This document shows positions 22,744 to 31,239 of a stretch of 33,852 bases of DNA, piece after piece. Location: positions 1 to 33,852 of the forward strand of contig NZ_JBBBNV010000036.1 in NCBI RefSeq assembly GCF_037137075.1, in the 5' to 3' direction. The position numbers were made by a program, and so were the translations under genes. The notes below the pieces were generated by a model. It saw nothing but the letters and a program-made list of their open reading frames with translations. It did not search any database and was not told the origin of the DNA. Numbering within the stretch: position 1 is the first letter of the stretch; each line of letters starts with the position of its first letter. This DNA comes from JBBBNV01 sp037137075. Its GTDB lineage: Bacteria; Bacillota; Bacilli; Paenibacillales; NBRC-103111.

Positions 22744-23418
22744 CTTGTCACAAGCTGGGAGGTAAGCAACATTAGTAAATTCAAGTATCAATCTCTTAAA
22801 GATCATGTGTATAACTATATTGCAGAGCGTATTCAAAACGGCACGTTGCTTCCCAATCAAAAAATAAGCGAGAACTCGATCTGTGAAAGTCTGAACGTCA
22901 GCAGAACGCCCGTCCGTGAAGCTTTGATTCAAATGGCCTCAGAAAACTACTTGGAGAATATTCCCCGCAAAGGCTTTATTGTCAAAGAACTGGATACGAA
23001 AAAGAAGCTGGATGTATTTCAAGTCGTCGGCACGCTGGACGGAATGGCTGCATCCCTCGCAGTGGACCATATGACAGAAGAAGATATAACCAGGCTGGAG
23101 CAGCTTGTGGGGCAAATCGATCTCGCGATCTCGGCGCATAGCTACGCCGACTATCAAACCTATCAAAACCAATTTCATCAAACCTATATTTGCAAATGCG
23201 GCAATGATACGCTCGTGGAGCTGCTCAAATCCCTTCAAAACAGCTTTGTCCGGCAAATTTATTTGAGTGAAGACAAACAAAAGCTGTTCTCCGTACTGGA
23301 TCAGATGAACCGGGAGCACAAGCAAATCATTGAATTGTTCAAGGCCAGGGATAAAACCGGGCTGGACCATATTCTCAAGCATGTGCATTGGCGAATCGAT
23401 TATGTGGATATGATTTAG
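22741..23418 (+). CDS. GntR-family transcriptional regulator, FCD subfamily
   Basis: DNA-binding regulator of up to 225 residues. The winged helix is clear: YQSLKDHVYNYIAERIQNG, ISENSICESLNVSRTPVREA and LENIPRKGFIVKE. The C-terminal all-helical FCD ligand domain follows (FQVVGTLDGMAASLAV, then NQFHQTY and HVHWRIDY with metal-type histidines). FCD regulators sense small carboxylates or amino-acid derivatives. The conventional start ATG 22741 has no ribosome binding site and may overlap the promoter. GGGAGG lies eight bases before an in-frame ATT at 22771, giving (M)SKFKYQSLKD, the length typical for the family. It is divergent from mmuM and the transporter and probably controls them and itself. 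Confidence 0.9.
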   Translation: MLVTSWEVSNISKFKYQSLKDHVYNYIAERIQNGTLLPNQKISENSICESLNVSRTPVREALIQMASENYLENIPRKGFIVKELDTKKKLDVFQVVGTLDGMAASLAVDHMTEEDITRLEQLVGQIDLAISAHSYADYQTYQNQFHQTYICKCGNDTLVELLKSLQNSFVRQIYLSEDKQKLFSVLDQMNREHKQIIELFKARDKTGLDHILKHVHWRIDYVDMI

Positions 23419-23431
23419 GTGCTATAGCATC

Positions 23432-23467
23432 GCCATGTGCTTCACCTCACTGTTCTTAGCACATGGC
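23432..23467 (+). terminator. Inverted repeat after the GntR gene
   Basis: Nine perfect pairs, GCCATGTGC with GCACATGGC, around an 18-base loop, 14 bases after the stop. A second hairpin, GTCTGGC/GCCAGAC, follows at 23479-23497. No U-tract at either. Confidence 0.5.
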
Positions 23468-23535
23468 AGGGCCATACGGTCTGGCTGCCAGCCAGACGTC
23501 GTAGCCCTTCTTTAGCGCCAACGGTACACAAAGAA

Positions 23536-23564
23536 AGCCAAGGCATCTATGCTCTGCCTTGGCT
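23536..23564. terminator. Bidirectional terminator between GntR and kinase genes
   Basis: AGCCAAGGCA pairs with TGCCTTGGCT around nine bases. Plus-strand side is followed within ten bases by TTTTT; the minus-strand side by TTTCTTT. It should end both convergent transcripts. Confidence 0.75.
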
Positions 23565-23657
23565 GGTATCCGCTTTTTAAAACAAACAACATGGATTGTC
23601 GCATCATTTCATACCGATCGCCGTACAACGCGTTCCTCTCTCCAGTTCCCCTCTTCT

Positions 23658-26600
23658 TTACATGGCAGGAAGTTCAAAAGAAACCTTCGTACCGATGCCT
23701 TCCGCGCTTTCAATATGAAGATCTTCCCCGTACAGGAGCTTAATGCGCTGGCTAATATTCCACAGCCCCACGCCCCTTCGATTCACATCGGAGTTCCGGA
23801 CCTCCTCCAGCTGGTGAAGGCTCATCCCGCCCCCATCATCCTCAACGACGAATCGGACCACCGCGTTCCCGGTCTCCTTGACGGAGATACGCACCCGGCC
23901 TCCCCTCAGCTTCGACATCAAACCATGACGAATCGCATTCTCCACCAAGGGCTGCAAAATGAGCGGAGGGATGCGGATCGCCGCATTGGCATCTACATCA
24001 TACTCTACCTCCAGCCTGGAGCCGAACCGCGCTTTCTCGATGCTGATGTAGGCCTTGACCAGCTCCACTTCATTGCCAATCGTGGTCAAGGAGTCAAGCT
24101 GCTTGAAGTCAAAGCTGCCCCTTAAATATTGCGATAGCTGCAGTGTCAGCTCCTCCGCCCGCTCAGGCTCTTCGATACAGAGAGCTGCAATGGAATTCAG
24201 GGCGTTGTACAGGAAATGCGGCTTAATCTGCGACCGCAAAAAGGCGACCTCCGCATCCTTGGCGCTCTTCACGGATGCCTTCAGCCGCGTCAGGCTTTTG
24301 GCCCGCGCCATCAGCTCTTCCGCCTGGAACGGTTTGCCGACAAAATCGTTCGCTCCATTTTCCATCGCGAGCATAATGTCAGCGGCCCTGTTTCTGGCCG
24401 TCAGCATGAGCACCGGCAGCTCGAACGGTGAGAACCGCTGCCGGATCGCAGTCAGCACCTCATAGCCGGATATGCCCGGCATCATGTTGTCCAGAATGAC
24501 CAGAAAGAAGTCCCAAGTCTTTGCCAGCTCGTCGAGCGCCATTTGGCCGCTGTTCACGACAACGATGGCGTAGCCTTCCAGTGTGAGCAAATTAATGATG
24601 GTTTGGAGATTGGCGAAATCATCGTCTACCACCAGGATAAGCTCGTCCCGGCGGCCCTTGATGTAGAGCGGATATTGCGACGAAGAAAGACGGGCATCGC
24701 CGTACATCCCCGGCTCCTCTGCCGATTCTTTGGCTATAGTCGGATCTGATTCGGATACCGGAATGGTGAAGCTGAATACCGAGCCCTGCCCCGGCGAAGA
24801 ATGGACCCGGATCTGGCCGTCATGAAGCTCCACCAGCTTTTTGGCAATGCTGAGTCCCAGCCCTGTTCCGCCCACGCTTTTCGTTTCAGAAGCATCCCCC
24901 TGCTCAAACGCCTGAAATATGCGTTCCTGCTGATGCTCCGCGATCCCCATCCCTGTATCCGCCACGCGAACCTCCACCATGTCGCGGATTACTTCCGCGC
25001 TGATGTTCACCTGGCCGCGATCCGTGAATTTGACGGCGTTGCCGATGAGATTGTGCAATATTTGAATCAGCCGATTGCCGTCCGCTTGTACCGCAGGAAT
25101 ATCGCTGGAAACACGATTGTTCAGCGCAATCTGCTTGCCTCCCAGCAGGAACAGGTGAAGCCGTATTACCGAATCGACGGCCGACTTCAAATCGATGCTG
25201 CTTTTATGCAGCACAATGTCGCCGTGCTTCATTTTGGAATAATCGAGCAGGTCGTTGACCAGGTAGGTCAGCCTTCTCCCGCTTTCGGTAACGATTGCCA
25301 GATTGTGCGCCTGGCGTTCGGTAACCGGCCCTTCCACTCCCTTCAACAGCGTATCGGCAATGTTCACAATGGCATTTAACGGCGTTTTCAGCTCATGGGA
25401 CGTATTGGAAAGAAAATCATCCTTGATTTTATCCAATCGCAGCAGCTGATTTTTCATGTGATCGATGGTGAGATACGCTTCGAAAAACCGGAGCACGATG
25501 AGAAAAACAAGAATCATATTAAATACAATAATATAGATCTGGCCGAGCCAAACATCTTTCTGGATCGAGTATGCGAACAACACAATATCGATCGAGTACA
25601 GGTTTATACACAGCAGCGCCATAAACAGCAGAAACGACTTCACACCGTCCATTTCAACATTTCTGATGTATAGTACCGCACTCCGTAAGAGCAGCCAAAG
25701 GATCATCAGCTCGTACAACAGGACAACAACCGGCTGGACAGTGACATACACGCGAATCGGCGCAAAAACAGCCAGCGCGAGAAAGCTGCCGAGCGCCACG
25801 GTCATCAAGCACGCGAATTTCAAGGACATCAGTTTTTTTTGCATTTGATAAAAAAAGATGCACAGCACCATCAGGCAGACGGTGGAGCTGATATCCTTGA
25901 TTCTGTACATCACTTCATAGGGAACCTCGGATAAAAACAGCAGAAACGATCGTTCCCCGTTTAGGCCGTTGTATATGGCATACAAAGCGCAAATTATAGC
26001 AAAAACGAGCAGGGACCTGTCTTTTTTGCCATAAATCCAGGCCATCACATAGCACATCATAAAAATAAGCGCCAAGGTGCCTAATACGGCGACCGTGGTG
26101 AATTCCCGGGCAATGATTTTCTGCTGCATGTCCATCATGGCCGCCTCCCCGCCGAAATACAGGGAGACCGGGATGCCCCCATTCACATAGTTATAATTGG
26201 CCACATGAACAACAATTTCGATATCCTGCCCGTCAGACGAGAAAAAACCGATTTGCGGGGCATTGCCCATCCGGTAGCCGGCTTCGTTCTCATACGGTTT
26301 GCCGTCCTCAAACAATTTATTTCCATTCACGTACACGGCGCTGGAAAAACGGATGTTTGTTTTTTTTACAGCAAACACCCCGCTGTACGGCACATGCTTC
26401 AGCACCATCCGGTACGTGGCATAGCCGAACGCAGGCAGCCCGGTATCACCCTCCACGATCCGGTTCCACTGGGAAGGCACCTTGATGAGAGTCGTGTACG
26501 CGGGCCGGTTCCTGCCTTCTTGCTGAAATTGTGCCGGAGGGACCAGCCGGTTCCAATAAAATTCCCATTCACCGTCCAGCTTCAGCTGCGGTTCCTGTTC

Positions 26601-26744
26601 ATAATCCCAGGCCGAAAGATCCATAACCCCATCTCGGACTTGGGGAAGATTCAGCCCTTTATTTCGCTCCAGCAGGAAGGACAGCGGGAATAATGAGACG
26701 GAGATGATGCTAATGAGGCAGATGAGTATCGTTCTTCCAAGCAC
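23658..26744 (-). CDS. Hybrid sensor kinase: 7TM sensor, HisKA kinase, receiver, LytS-type kinase
   Basis: Membrane sensor of 1028 residues. Order: N-terminal membrane helix; extracytoplasmic jelly-roll sensor (to about 200) of the 7TMR-DISM type (DGEWEFYWNRLVPP, YATYRMVLK); about seven membrane helices (about 215-415); HisKA with SHELKTPLNA and phospho-acceptor His450; HATPase_c with NLIGNAVKF and GTGLGLSIAKKL; receiver VVDDD...ILDNMMPG with Asp752 and the conserved Lys in FVGKPF; then a His_kinase/LytS domain with QIKPHFLYNALN (His843) and a second HATPase with LVENAIRHG and RGVGLWNI. All key residues are present. The start is GTG 26744 with AAAGGGG upstream. There is no adjacent output regulator. 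hsdR ends only 75 bases upstream. Confidence 0.92.
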   Translation of the reverse strand: MLGRTILICLISIISVSLFPLSFLLERNKGLNLPQVRDGVMDLSAWDYEQEPQLKLDGEWEFYWNRLVPPAQFQQEGRNRPAYTTLIKVPSQWNRIVEGDTGLPAFGYATYRMVLKHVPYSGVFAVKKTNIRFSSAVYVNGNKLFEDGKPYENEAGYRMGNAPQIGFFSSDGQDIEIVVHVANYNYVNGGIPVSLYFGGEAAMMDMQQKIIAREFTTVAVLGTLALIFMMCYVMAWIYGKKDRSLLVFAIICALYAIYNGLNGERSFLLFLSEVPYEVMYRIKDISSTVCLMVLCIFFYQMQKKLMSLKFACLMTVALGSFLALAVFAPIRVYVTVQPVVVLLYELMILWLLLRSAVLYIRNVEMDGVKSFLLFMALLCINLYSIDIVLFAYSIQKDVWLGQIYIIVFNMILVFLIVLRFFEAYLTIDHMKNQLLRLDKIKDDFLSNTSHELKTPLNAIVNIADTLLKGVEGPVTERQAHNLAIVTESGRRLTYLVNDLLDYSKMKHGDIVLHKSSIDLKSAVDSVIRLHLFLLGGKQIALNNRVSSDIPAVQADGNRLIQILHNLIGNAVKFTDRGQVNISAEVIRDMVEVRVADTGMGIAEHQQERIFQAFEQGDASETKSVGGTGLGLSIAKKLVELHDGQIRVHSSPGQGSVFSFTIPVSESDPTIAKESAEEPGMYGDARLSSSQYPLYIKGRRDELILVVDDDFANLQTIINLLTLEGYAIVVVNSGQMALDELAKTWDFFLVILDNMMPGISGYEVLTAIRQRFSPFELPVLMLTARNRAADIMLAMENGANDFVGKPFQAEELMARAKSLTRLKASVKSAKDAEVAFLRSQIKPHFLYNALNSIAALCIEEPERAEELTLQLSQYLRGSFDFKQLDSLTTIGNEVELVKAYISIEKARFGSRLEVEYDVDANAAIRIPPLILQPLVENAIRHGLMSKLRGGRVRISVKETGNAVVRFVVEDDGGGMSLHQLEEVRNSDVNRRGVGLWNISQRIKLLYGEDLHIESAEGIGTKVSFELPAM

Positions 26745-26819
26745 AGCAGCAGCCCCTTTGCAAATGATGACACGATGCTTACCCGTAAATGAAGGGGCAT
26801 GATTCCTATCGCCGGGATA

Positions 26820-29800
26820 TTAAATCCTTCCGCCTACTCCCTTGAACTTATCTACAAAGGCAGAGATTTTCTGAAAAACGCTCTGCTTTTTTGTTAAATA
26901 CTGAGGATTAAGAGGACTCATTTTAGGAAGAACTTCATTAAGCTCCGTCCCATTTTCACTGGCATATTCTCTTTTCAATGAAGTTAGAATATATCTTTTT
27001 GCAGCTTCTTCATTCAGATTTTCACTATGAATCAATTCTTCTGCTTCACGTTTCTGCTCCATTTGAGCAAATGAGAAGAAGGCATCAATAATACTTGCTT
27101 TATCTTGAATACGATCTAGATCAGCCTGGTTGATAAAATCAACTACCAGGCTTTCTTTGGCACGGTTTCCTACACTAGAACGAATGATGCGACGAACTTC
27201 TTCAACCAAGGATGCTTTATCTTTTACTTTTTTGTTATGCTCAAAAACAAGTTCAAGAATGTAATCCAAATTGATCTCTTGGGATTTTAAAAGATCGACT
27301 TCAAAGACAACATCATCCCAATCAATAGAGGCATTCTCTTTTTCTTTTCCAGCTTTTTCACGACGAAGCCAATCACGAATATCATTATATGAAGAACGAT
27401 AATCTTGAATCGCTCTTTCTTCTAACACTTGTATCTCTTGCATAACAGCTATATCTTCATCCGTTACATAGTGAGCAGACTTAAAATCTTCTAAAGCTTT
27501 AGAATCAGTCATATCTACGGTTTGTAAAGCTTTTAAACCTGCAAATTCATCATAGTTCTGCAGGATATGTTCGATACGCAAATATTCACCAAAAAGCTTG
27601 GCAAATTCTTTTTTATCCTTTTCAGTAACAATTTCATCAACACTCGGAAAACGTTCCTTTAATTCTTTTACTACGTCTACATAGCCACGACGGGCTTCAC
27701 CCGTTGCCACATCAGTGAATCCTTCCATATACTCCTTGTAGCTTTTTTCCAGCACGACATTTTTAGTATTCTTATCTCCAAAAAGAGTAATGGCGTCTAT
27801 GGTTGCTTGTTCTAAATCTCGAAAGGTAACAATATTTCCAAAGGTTTTGGTGGAATCATAAATACGATTTGTTCTTGAAAAAGCTTGCATCAAACCATGA
27901 TACCTGAGATTTTTATCCACAAACAAAGTATTTAATGTAGGAGCATCAAAACCCGTTAAAAACATGCCAACCACAATCAACAAATCAATCTCTTTGTCTT
28001 TGACTCGTTTAGCAAGGTCACGATAATAATTTTGAAATTCCTTACTTTCTACGCCATAATTGGTTTTAAACAGGGCATTATAGTCTTTAATGGCTAAACT
28101 TAAAAACTCTTTTGCACTACTATCCATAGCTGTTGGTTCAAACGTTTCATCCAGAATTTCACCTATCGCATTTTGCTCTTCATTCGCAGCAAAGGAGAAG
28201 ATTGTCGCAATCTTAAGGGGTTTACTGCTTCCCTTTTGTAAGTTATTTAATGATTCATAGTAGAGTTTGGCTGCGTTAACATTGCTCACAGCAAACATGG
28301 CATTAAATCCTTTTCCATTCGCATTTAAACGATGGGTTTTTACTTTGAAATGATTAAGAATATATTGAGAAATTTCTTTTATCCGTTCAGGATGCAGTAA
28401 TGCTTCTTTATTTTCTGCTGCCGATAGCTTCTTCTCGTCCTGTTCTTGCTCAATCGTTTTGAACTTGGGACGTACACCGTTATAATCTACTTTGAACTTC
28501 AACACTTTCTCATCTCGAATGGCATCCGTAATCACATAGGAGTGTAACTCTCGACCAAAGACAGAAGCCGTCGTTTCAGAACCTAATGCATTTTCCGGGA
28601 AAATAGGCGTACCTGTAAATCCAAATTGATAGAACTTCTTGAACTTTTTATGGATATTTTTTTGAGCTTCACCAAATTGTGAACGGTGGGCTTCATCAAA
28701 AATAAATACCACTTGCTTATTGTATATCGGTAACTCTGGTTCGCTTTTCATGAGGTTATTCAGTTTTTGAATGGTCGTCACAATAATTTTATTATCCTCT
28801 TTTTCCATGTTACGCTTTAATCCTGCGGTACTCTCTGATCCATTAACACTATCCGGAGAAAACCGCTGATACTCCTTCATCGTCTGAAAGTCCAGATCTT
28901 TCCGATCCACAACAAAAAATACTTTATCTATAAAATCCAGTTCAGTGGCCAACCGAGCTGCTTTAAAACTGGTAAGCGTCTTCCCCGAACCTGTGGTATG
29001 CCAAATATATCCGCCACTTTCAGTGGTTCTCCAATTTTTGGCAAGGTAGGAGCTTTCAATTTTCCACAAAATCCTTTCTGTAGCCGCAATTTGATAAGGA
29101 CGCATAATCAGCAGGTTATCGCTCACATCAAAAACGGAATACTTCAGGAGTACATTCAATAACGTGTTTTTCTGAAAAAAGGTAGCCGTGAAATCTTTTA
29201 CATCTTTTATCAGGCTGTTATCCGACTTTGCCCAATTCATCGTAAAATCAAAACTGTTTTTATCACGTTTGGTCGTATTCGCAAAATAACGGCTATCTGT
29301 CCCATTAGAAATGACGAAGATCTGTAAATATGTAAACAGAGAGTTCTCTGAATTAAAGCTCTCTTTGCTATATCGATGAACCTGATTAAAGGCTTCACGA
29401 ATGGCAATCCCACGCTTCTTAAGCTCTACTTGTACTAAAGGTAAGCCATTAACTAAAAGGGTAACATCATATCGATTGGCTTGCGTTCCTTTTTGTTCAA
29501 ATTGGGAAATGACCTGCACTTTATTATTGGCCATATTCTTCTTGTCTACGAGGTAAATGTTTTGAATATGTCCATCATCAAAAACAAAGTCATAAATATA
29601 ATCATTATGGATTTTACGGGTTTTATCAATGTGGTTCTCACTGGGTTTATCTAAATACTGCTCACAAAATCGAATCCATTCAGCATCGGAAAATTGCACA
29701 TGATTAAGGTGTTGCAGCTGCACTCGGACATTAGCAAGCATTTTTTCAAAAGTGGTTAAGCCTGGTAGGTATTCATAGCCTTGATTCACTAAATCTTGAA

Positions 29801-29918
29801 TGAGTTCTCGTTCTAAATCGGCCTCTGTTTGATAGCCTGATCCTTGTTGATCTATCTTGGTATATTTATCCAACACTATAAAGTTATTTGATTCTGCGAT
29901 GGGCTTGTAATCGCTCAT
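26820..29918 (-). CDS. hsdR: Type I restriction enzyme, R (translocase/nuclease) subunit
   Basis: ATP-driven DNA translocase and endonuclease of 1032 residues, the restriction subunit of the complex with HsdM and HsdS. The N-terminal PD-(D/E)xK nuclease has Asp151 (RYDVTLLVNG) and VELKKRG with Glu165 and Lys167. The helicase core has motif I HTTGSGKT (Lys313), motif II DEAH (Asp408) and motif III FTGTP, with later motifs VGMFLTGFDAPTLN and QAFSRTNR. A helical C-terminal region follows. Length and motifs fit intact type IC-like enzymes. ATG 29918 follows AAGGAG eight bases upstream. It lies 127 bases after hsdS with no clear promoter between, so it is probably the last gene of the hsdMSR operon. 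Confidence 0.95.
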   Translation of the reverse strand: MSDYKPIAESNNFIVLDKYTKIDQQGSGYQTEADLERELIQDLVNQGYEYLPGLTTFEKMLANVRVQLQHLNHVQFSDAEWIRFCEQYLDKPSENHIDKTRKIHNDYIYDFVFDDGHIQNIYLVDKKNMANNKVQVISQFEQKGTQANRYDVTLLVNGLPLVQVELKKRGIAIREAFNQVHRYSKESFNSENSLFTYLQIFVISNGTDSRYFANTTKRDKNSFDFTMNWAKSDNSLIKDVKDFTATFFQKNTLLNVLLKYSVFDVSDNLLIMRPYQIAATERILWKIESSYLAKNWRTTESGGYIWHTTGSGKTLTSFKAARLATELDFIDKVFFVVDRKDLDFQTMKEYQRFSPDSVNGSESTAGLKRNMEKEDNKIIVTTIQKLNNLMKSEPELPIYNKQVVFIFDEAHRSQFGEAQKNIHKKFKKFYQFGFTGTPIFPENALGSETTASVFGRELHSYVITDAIRDEKVLKFKVDYNGVRPKFKTIEQEQDEKKLSAAENKEALLHPERIKEISQYILNHFKVKTHRLNANGKGFNAMFAVSNVNAAKLYYESLNNLQKGSSKPLKIATIFSFAANEEQNAIGEILDETFEPTAMDSSAKEFLSLAIKDYNALFKTNYGVESKEFQNYYRDLAKRVKDKEIDLLIVVGMFLTGFDAPTLNTLFVDKNLRYHGLMQAFSRTNRIYDSTKTFGNIVTFRDLEQATIDAITLFGDKNTKNVVLEKSYKEYMEGFTDVATGEARRGYVDVVKELKERFPSVDEIVTEKDKKEFAKLFGEYLRIEHILQNYDEFAGLKALQTVDMTDSKALEDFKSAHYVTDEDIAVMQEIQVLEERAIQDYRSSYNDIRDWLRREKAGKEKENASIDWDDVVFEVDLLKSQEINLDYILELVFEHNKKVKDKASLVEEVRRIIRSSVGNRAKESLVVDFINQADLDRIQDKASIIDAFFSFAQMEQKREAEELIHSENLNEEAAKRYILTSLKREYASENGTELNEVLPKMSPLNPQYLTKKQSVFQKISAFVDKFKGVGGRI

Positions 29919-30045
29919 TTTGATGTCTCCTTCCAATAGCTATCGTTATTTATCATTTTTCCATTTCCATTCAACACATACATGAATTGATTTTTTATCA
30001 CGAAATTCCAATTATTGTTCAATTCCATTTAAACCCTTCCCCATG

Positions 30046-31239
30046 CTATGCTTCTACCTCTCTTGTCGGAAATGAAAGCAGCAAATTACGGTAATATTCG
30101 TATTGCTTTTGACGCAACTCGATTTCACGAGGTAAACCCTCGGTGATAGAGGATGTCAAGGCATCGAATTTATCGAGGATAGATACTATACGCTTTTTTT
30201 GTAAAGGCAAAGGATTTGGAACCATGATGCTATTCAAGTTCTTCTGATTTAATTTGGGTTGAGCCGCCCCCGATATATAGGGAGTTAAATCAATATGATT
30301 TAAATAAAATTCAACAAATCTACGTTCTTCATAAGTCTTAAATTTAAGTACATGAGCATGATTATTTACCCATATTTTTCCACTTGCACTAAATGCAATT
30401 GGTGTATTTCTAGCAAGTAGGTTTGCCCCGTCTTCCGAAATAAGTAAAAAATCCCCTTCAAAAATATAATCTTTTACATAATCAACAATACCAGATGCAC
30501 CATAATATGGAATATCTCCAAACTCTCTTACACCACTAGTAACCGGTTTACGCATTGAGTCAAGATTCTCGGCAAGCTCCCCCAACGTCTTCCATTCAAC
30601 ATCACCCTCATCAAAAGTCAACAACCTATCACGGTAATACTCATATTGCTTTTTACGAGCTGTAAGCTCTGCTGTAAGCTCTGCTGTAAGCTCTGCTGTA
30701 AGCTCTGTGAAGGTGTCCAAAATACGGACGATTTCCTCTTGTACTTGAAGGGGTGGGATGGGGATTTCTAAAGATTTGATAATGTCTGAGTTTAGATTAC
30801 TTACTGAGCCACTGTTAATCTTACTAATCCAATAGCTTTGAACTAAATTTGAAGAAAGGTAATGGTATAAATAATCGGAATTTAATTTATCCACAAAATC
30901 ACTAATTGACGCCCATCCATCGTGAATAGCCCCATCAATATTTAGAATGTAGGGTCGTCCAAAGCTCATAGAGTTGGACATTATGAAATCACCTTTTTTT
31001 AAAATTCTTGATTTCATAGCGCCTTCTGGTGTAATTCTTTGTTCTGTCTTATTCACATATTTTGAATTAGGTGAAGTGTCACCTATTTTAATCCAAGGGA
31101 CACCATCTTCTTTCTCAGTAATAAACTTCGCAATAGGTCGAGGTGAAGCACCTCTTTGGATTTTAGCAACTTCCCCAAACGCTTTCCACTCCACCTCAAC
31201 CCCCTCAAGCAATTTCTCCATGAAACTCGGCTTCATCAT
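30046..31239 (-). CDS. hsdS: Type I restriction enzyme specificity subunit
   Basis: DNA-recognition subunit of 397 residues. It has two target-recognition domains, about residues 15-170 and 215-355, each starting with a similar block (VEVEWKAFGEVAK; GDVEWKTLGELAE). The central conserved region contains four tandem ELTA units (FTELTAELTAELTAELTARK in part) followed by KQYEYYRDRLL; the C-terminal conserved region repeats RQKQYEYYRNLLLSF. This tetrapeptide spacer is the hallmark of the EcoR124I/EcoDXXI type IC group, where the copy number sets the gap between the two half-sites. The target sequence cannot be read from the protein. ATG 31239 overlaps the hsdM stop in ATGA and has GGAG upstream. 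Confidence 0.94.
   Translation of the reverse strand: MMKPSFMEKLLEGVEVEWKAFGEVAKIQRGASPRPIAKFITEKEDGVPWIKIGDTSPNSKYVNKTEQRITPEGAMKSRILKKGDFIMSNSMSFGRPYILNIDGAIHDGWASISDFVDKLNSDYLYHYLSSNLVQSYWISKINSGSVSNLNSDIIKSLEIPIPPLQVQEEIVRILDTFTELTAELTAELTAELTARKKQYEYYRDRLLTFDEGDVEWKTLGELAENLDSMRKPVTSGVREFGDIPYYGASGIVDYVKDYIFEGDFLLISEDGANLLARNTPIAFSASGKIWVNNHAHVLKFKTYEERRFVEFYLNHIDLTPYISGAAQPKLNQKNLNSIMVPNPLPLQKKRIVSILDKFDALTSSITEGLPREIELRQKQYEYYRNLLLSFPTREVEA
30659..30706 (-). repeat. Four exact 12-bp tandem repeats in hsdS
   Basis: GCTGTAAGCTCT (plus strand) is present four times without mismatch. On the coding strand each unit adds the residues ELTA between the two recognition domains. Gain or loss of a unit keeps the frame. 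Confidence 0.95.

Noticed and set aside
29919..30045. Small gene between hsdS and hsdR
   Set aside because: Only frames of about ten codons are present; no ribosome binding site with a useful ORF.
30659..30706. CRISPR-like short repeats
   Set aside because: The 12-bp units are contiguous, have no spacers and are in frame inside hsdS.
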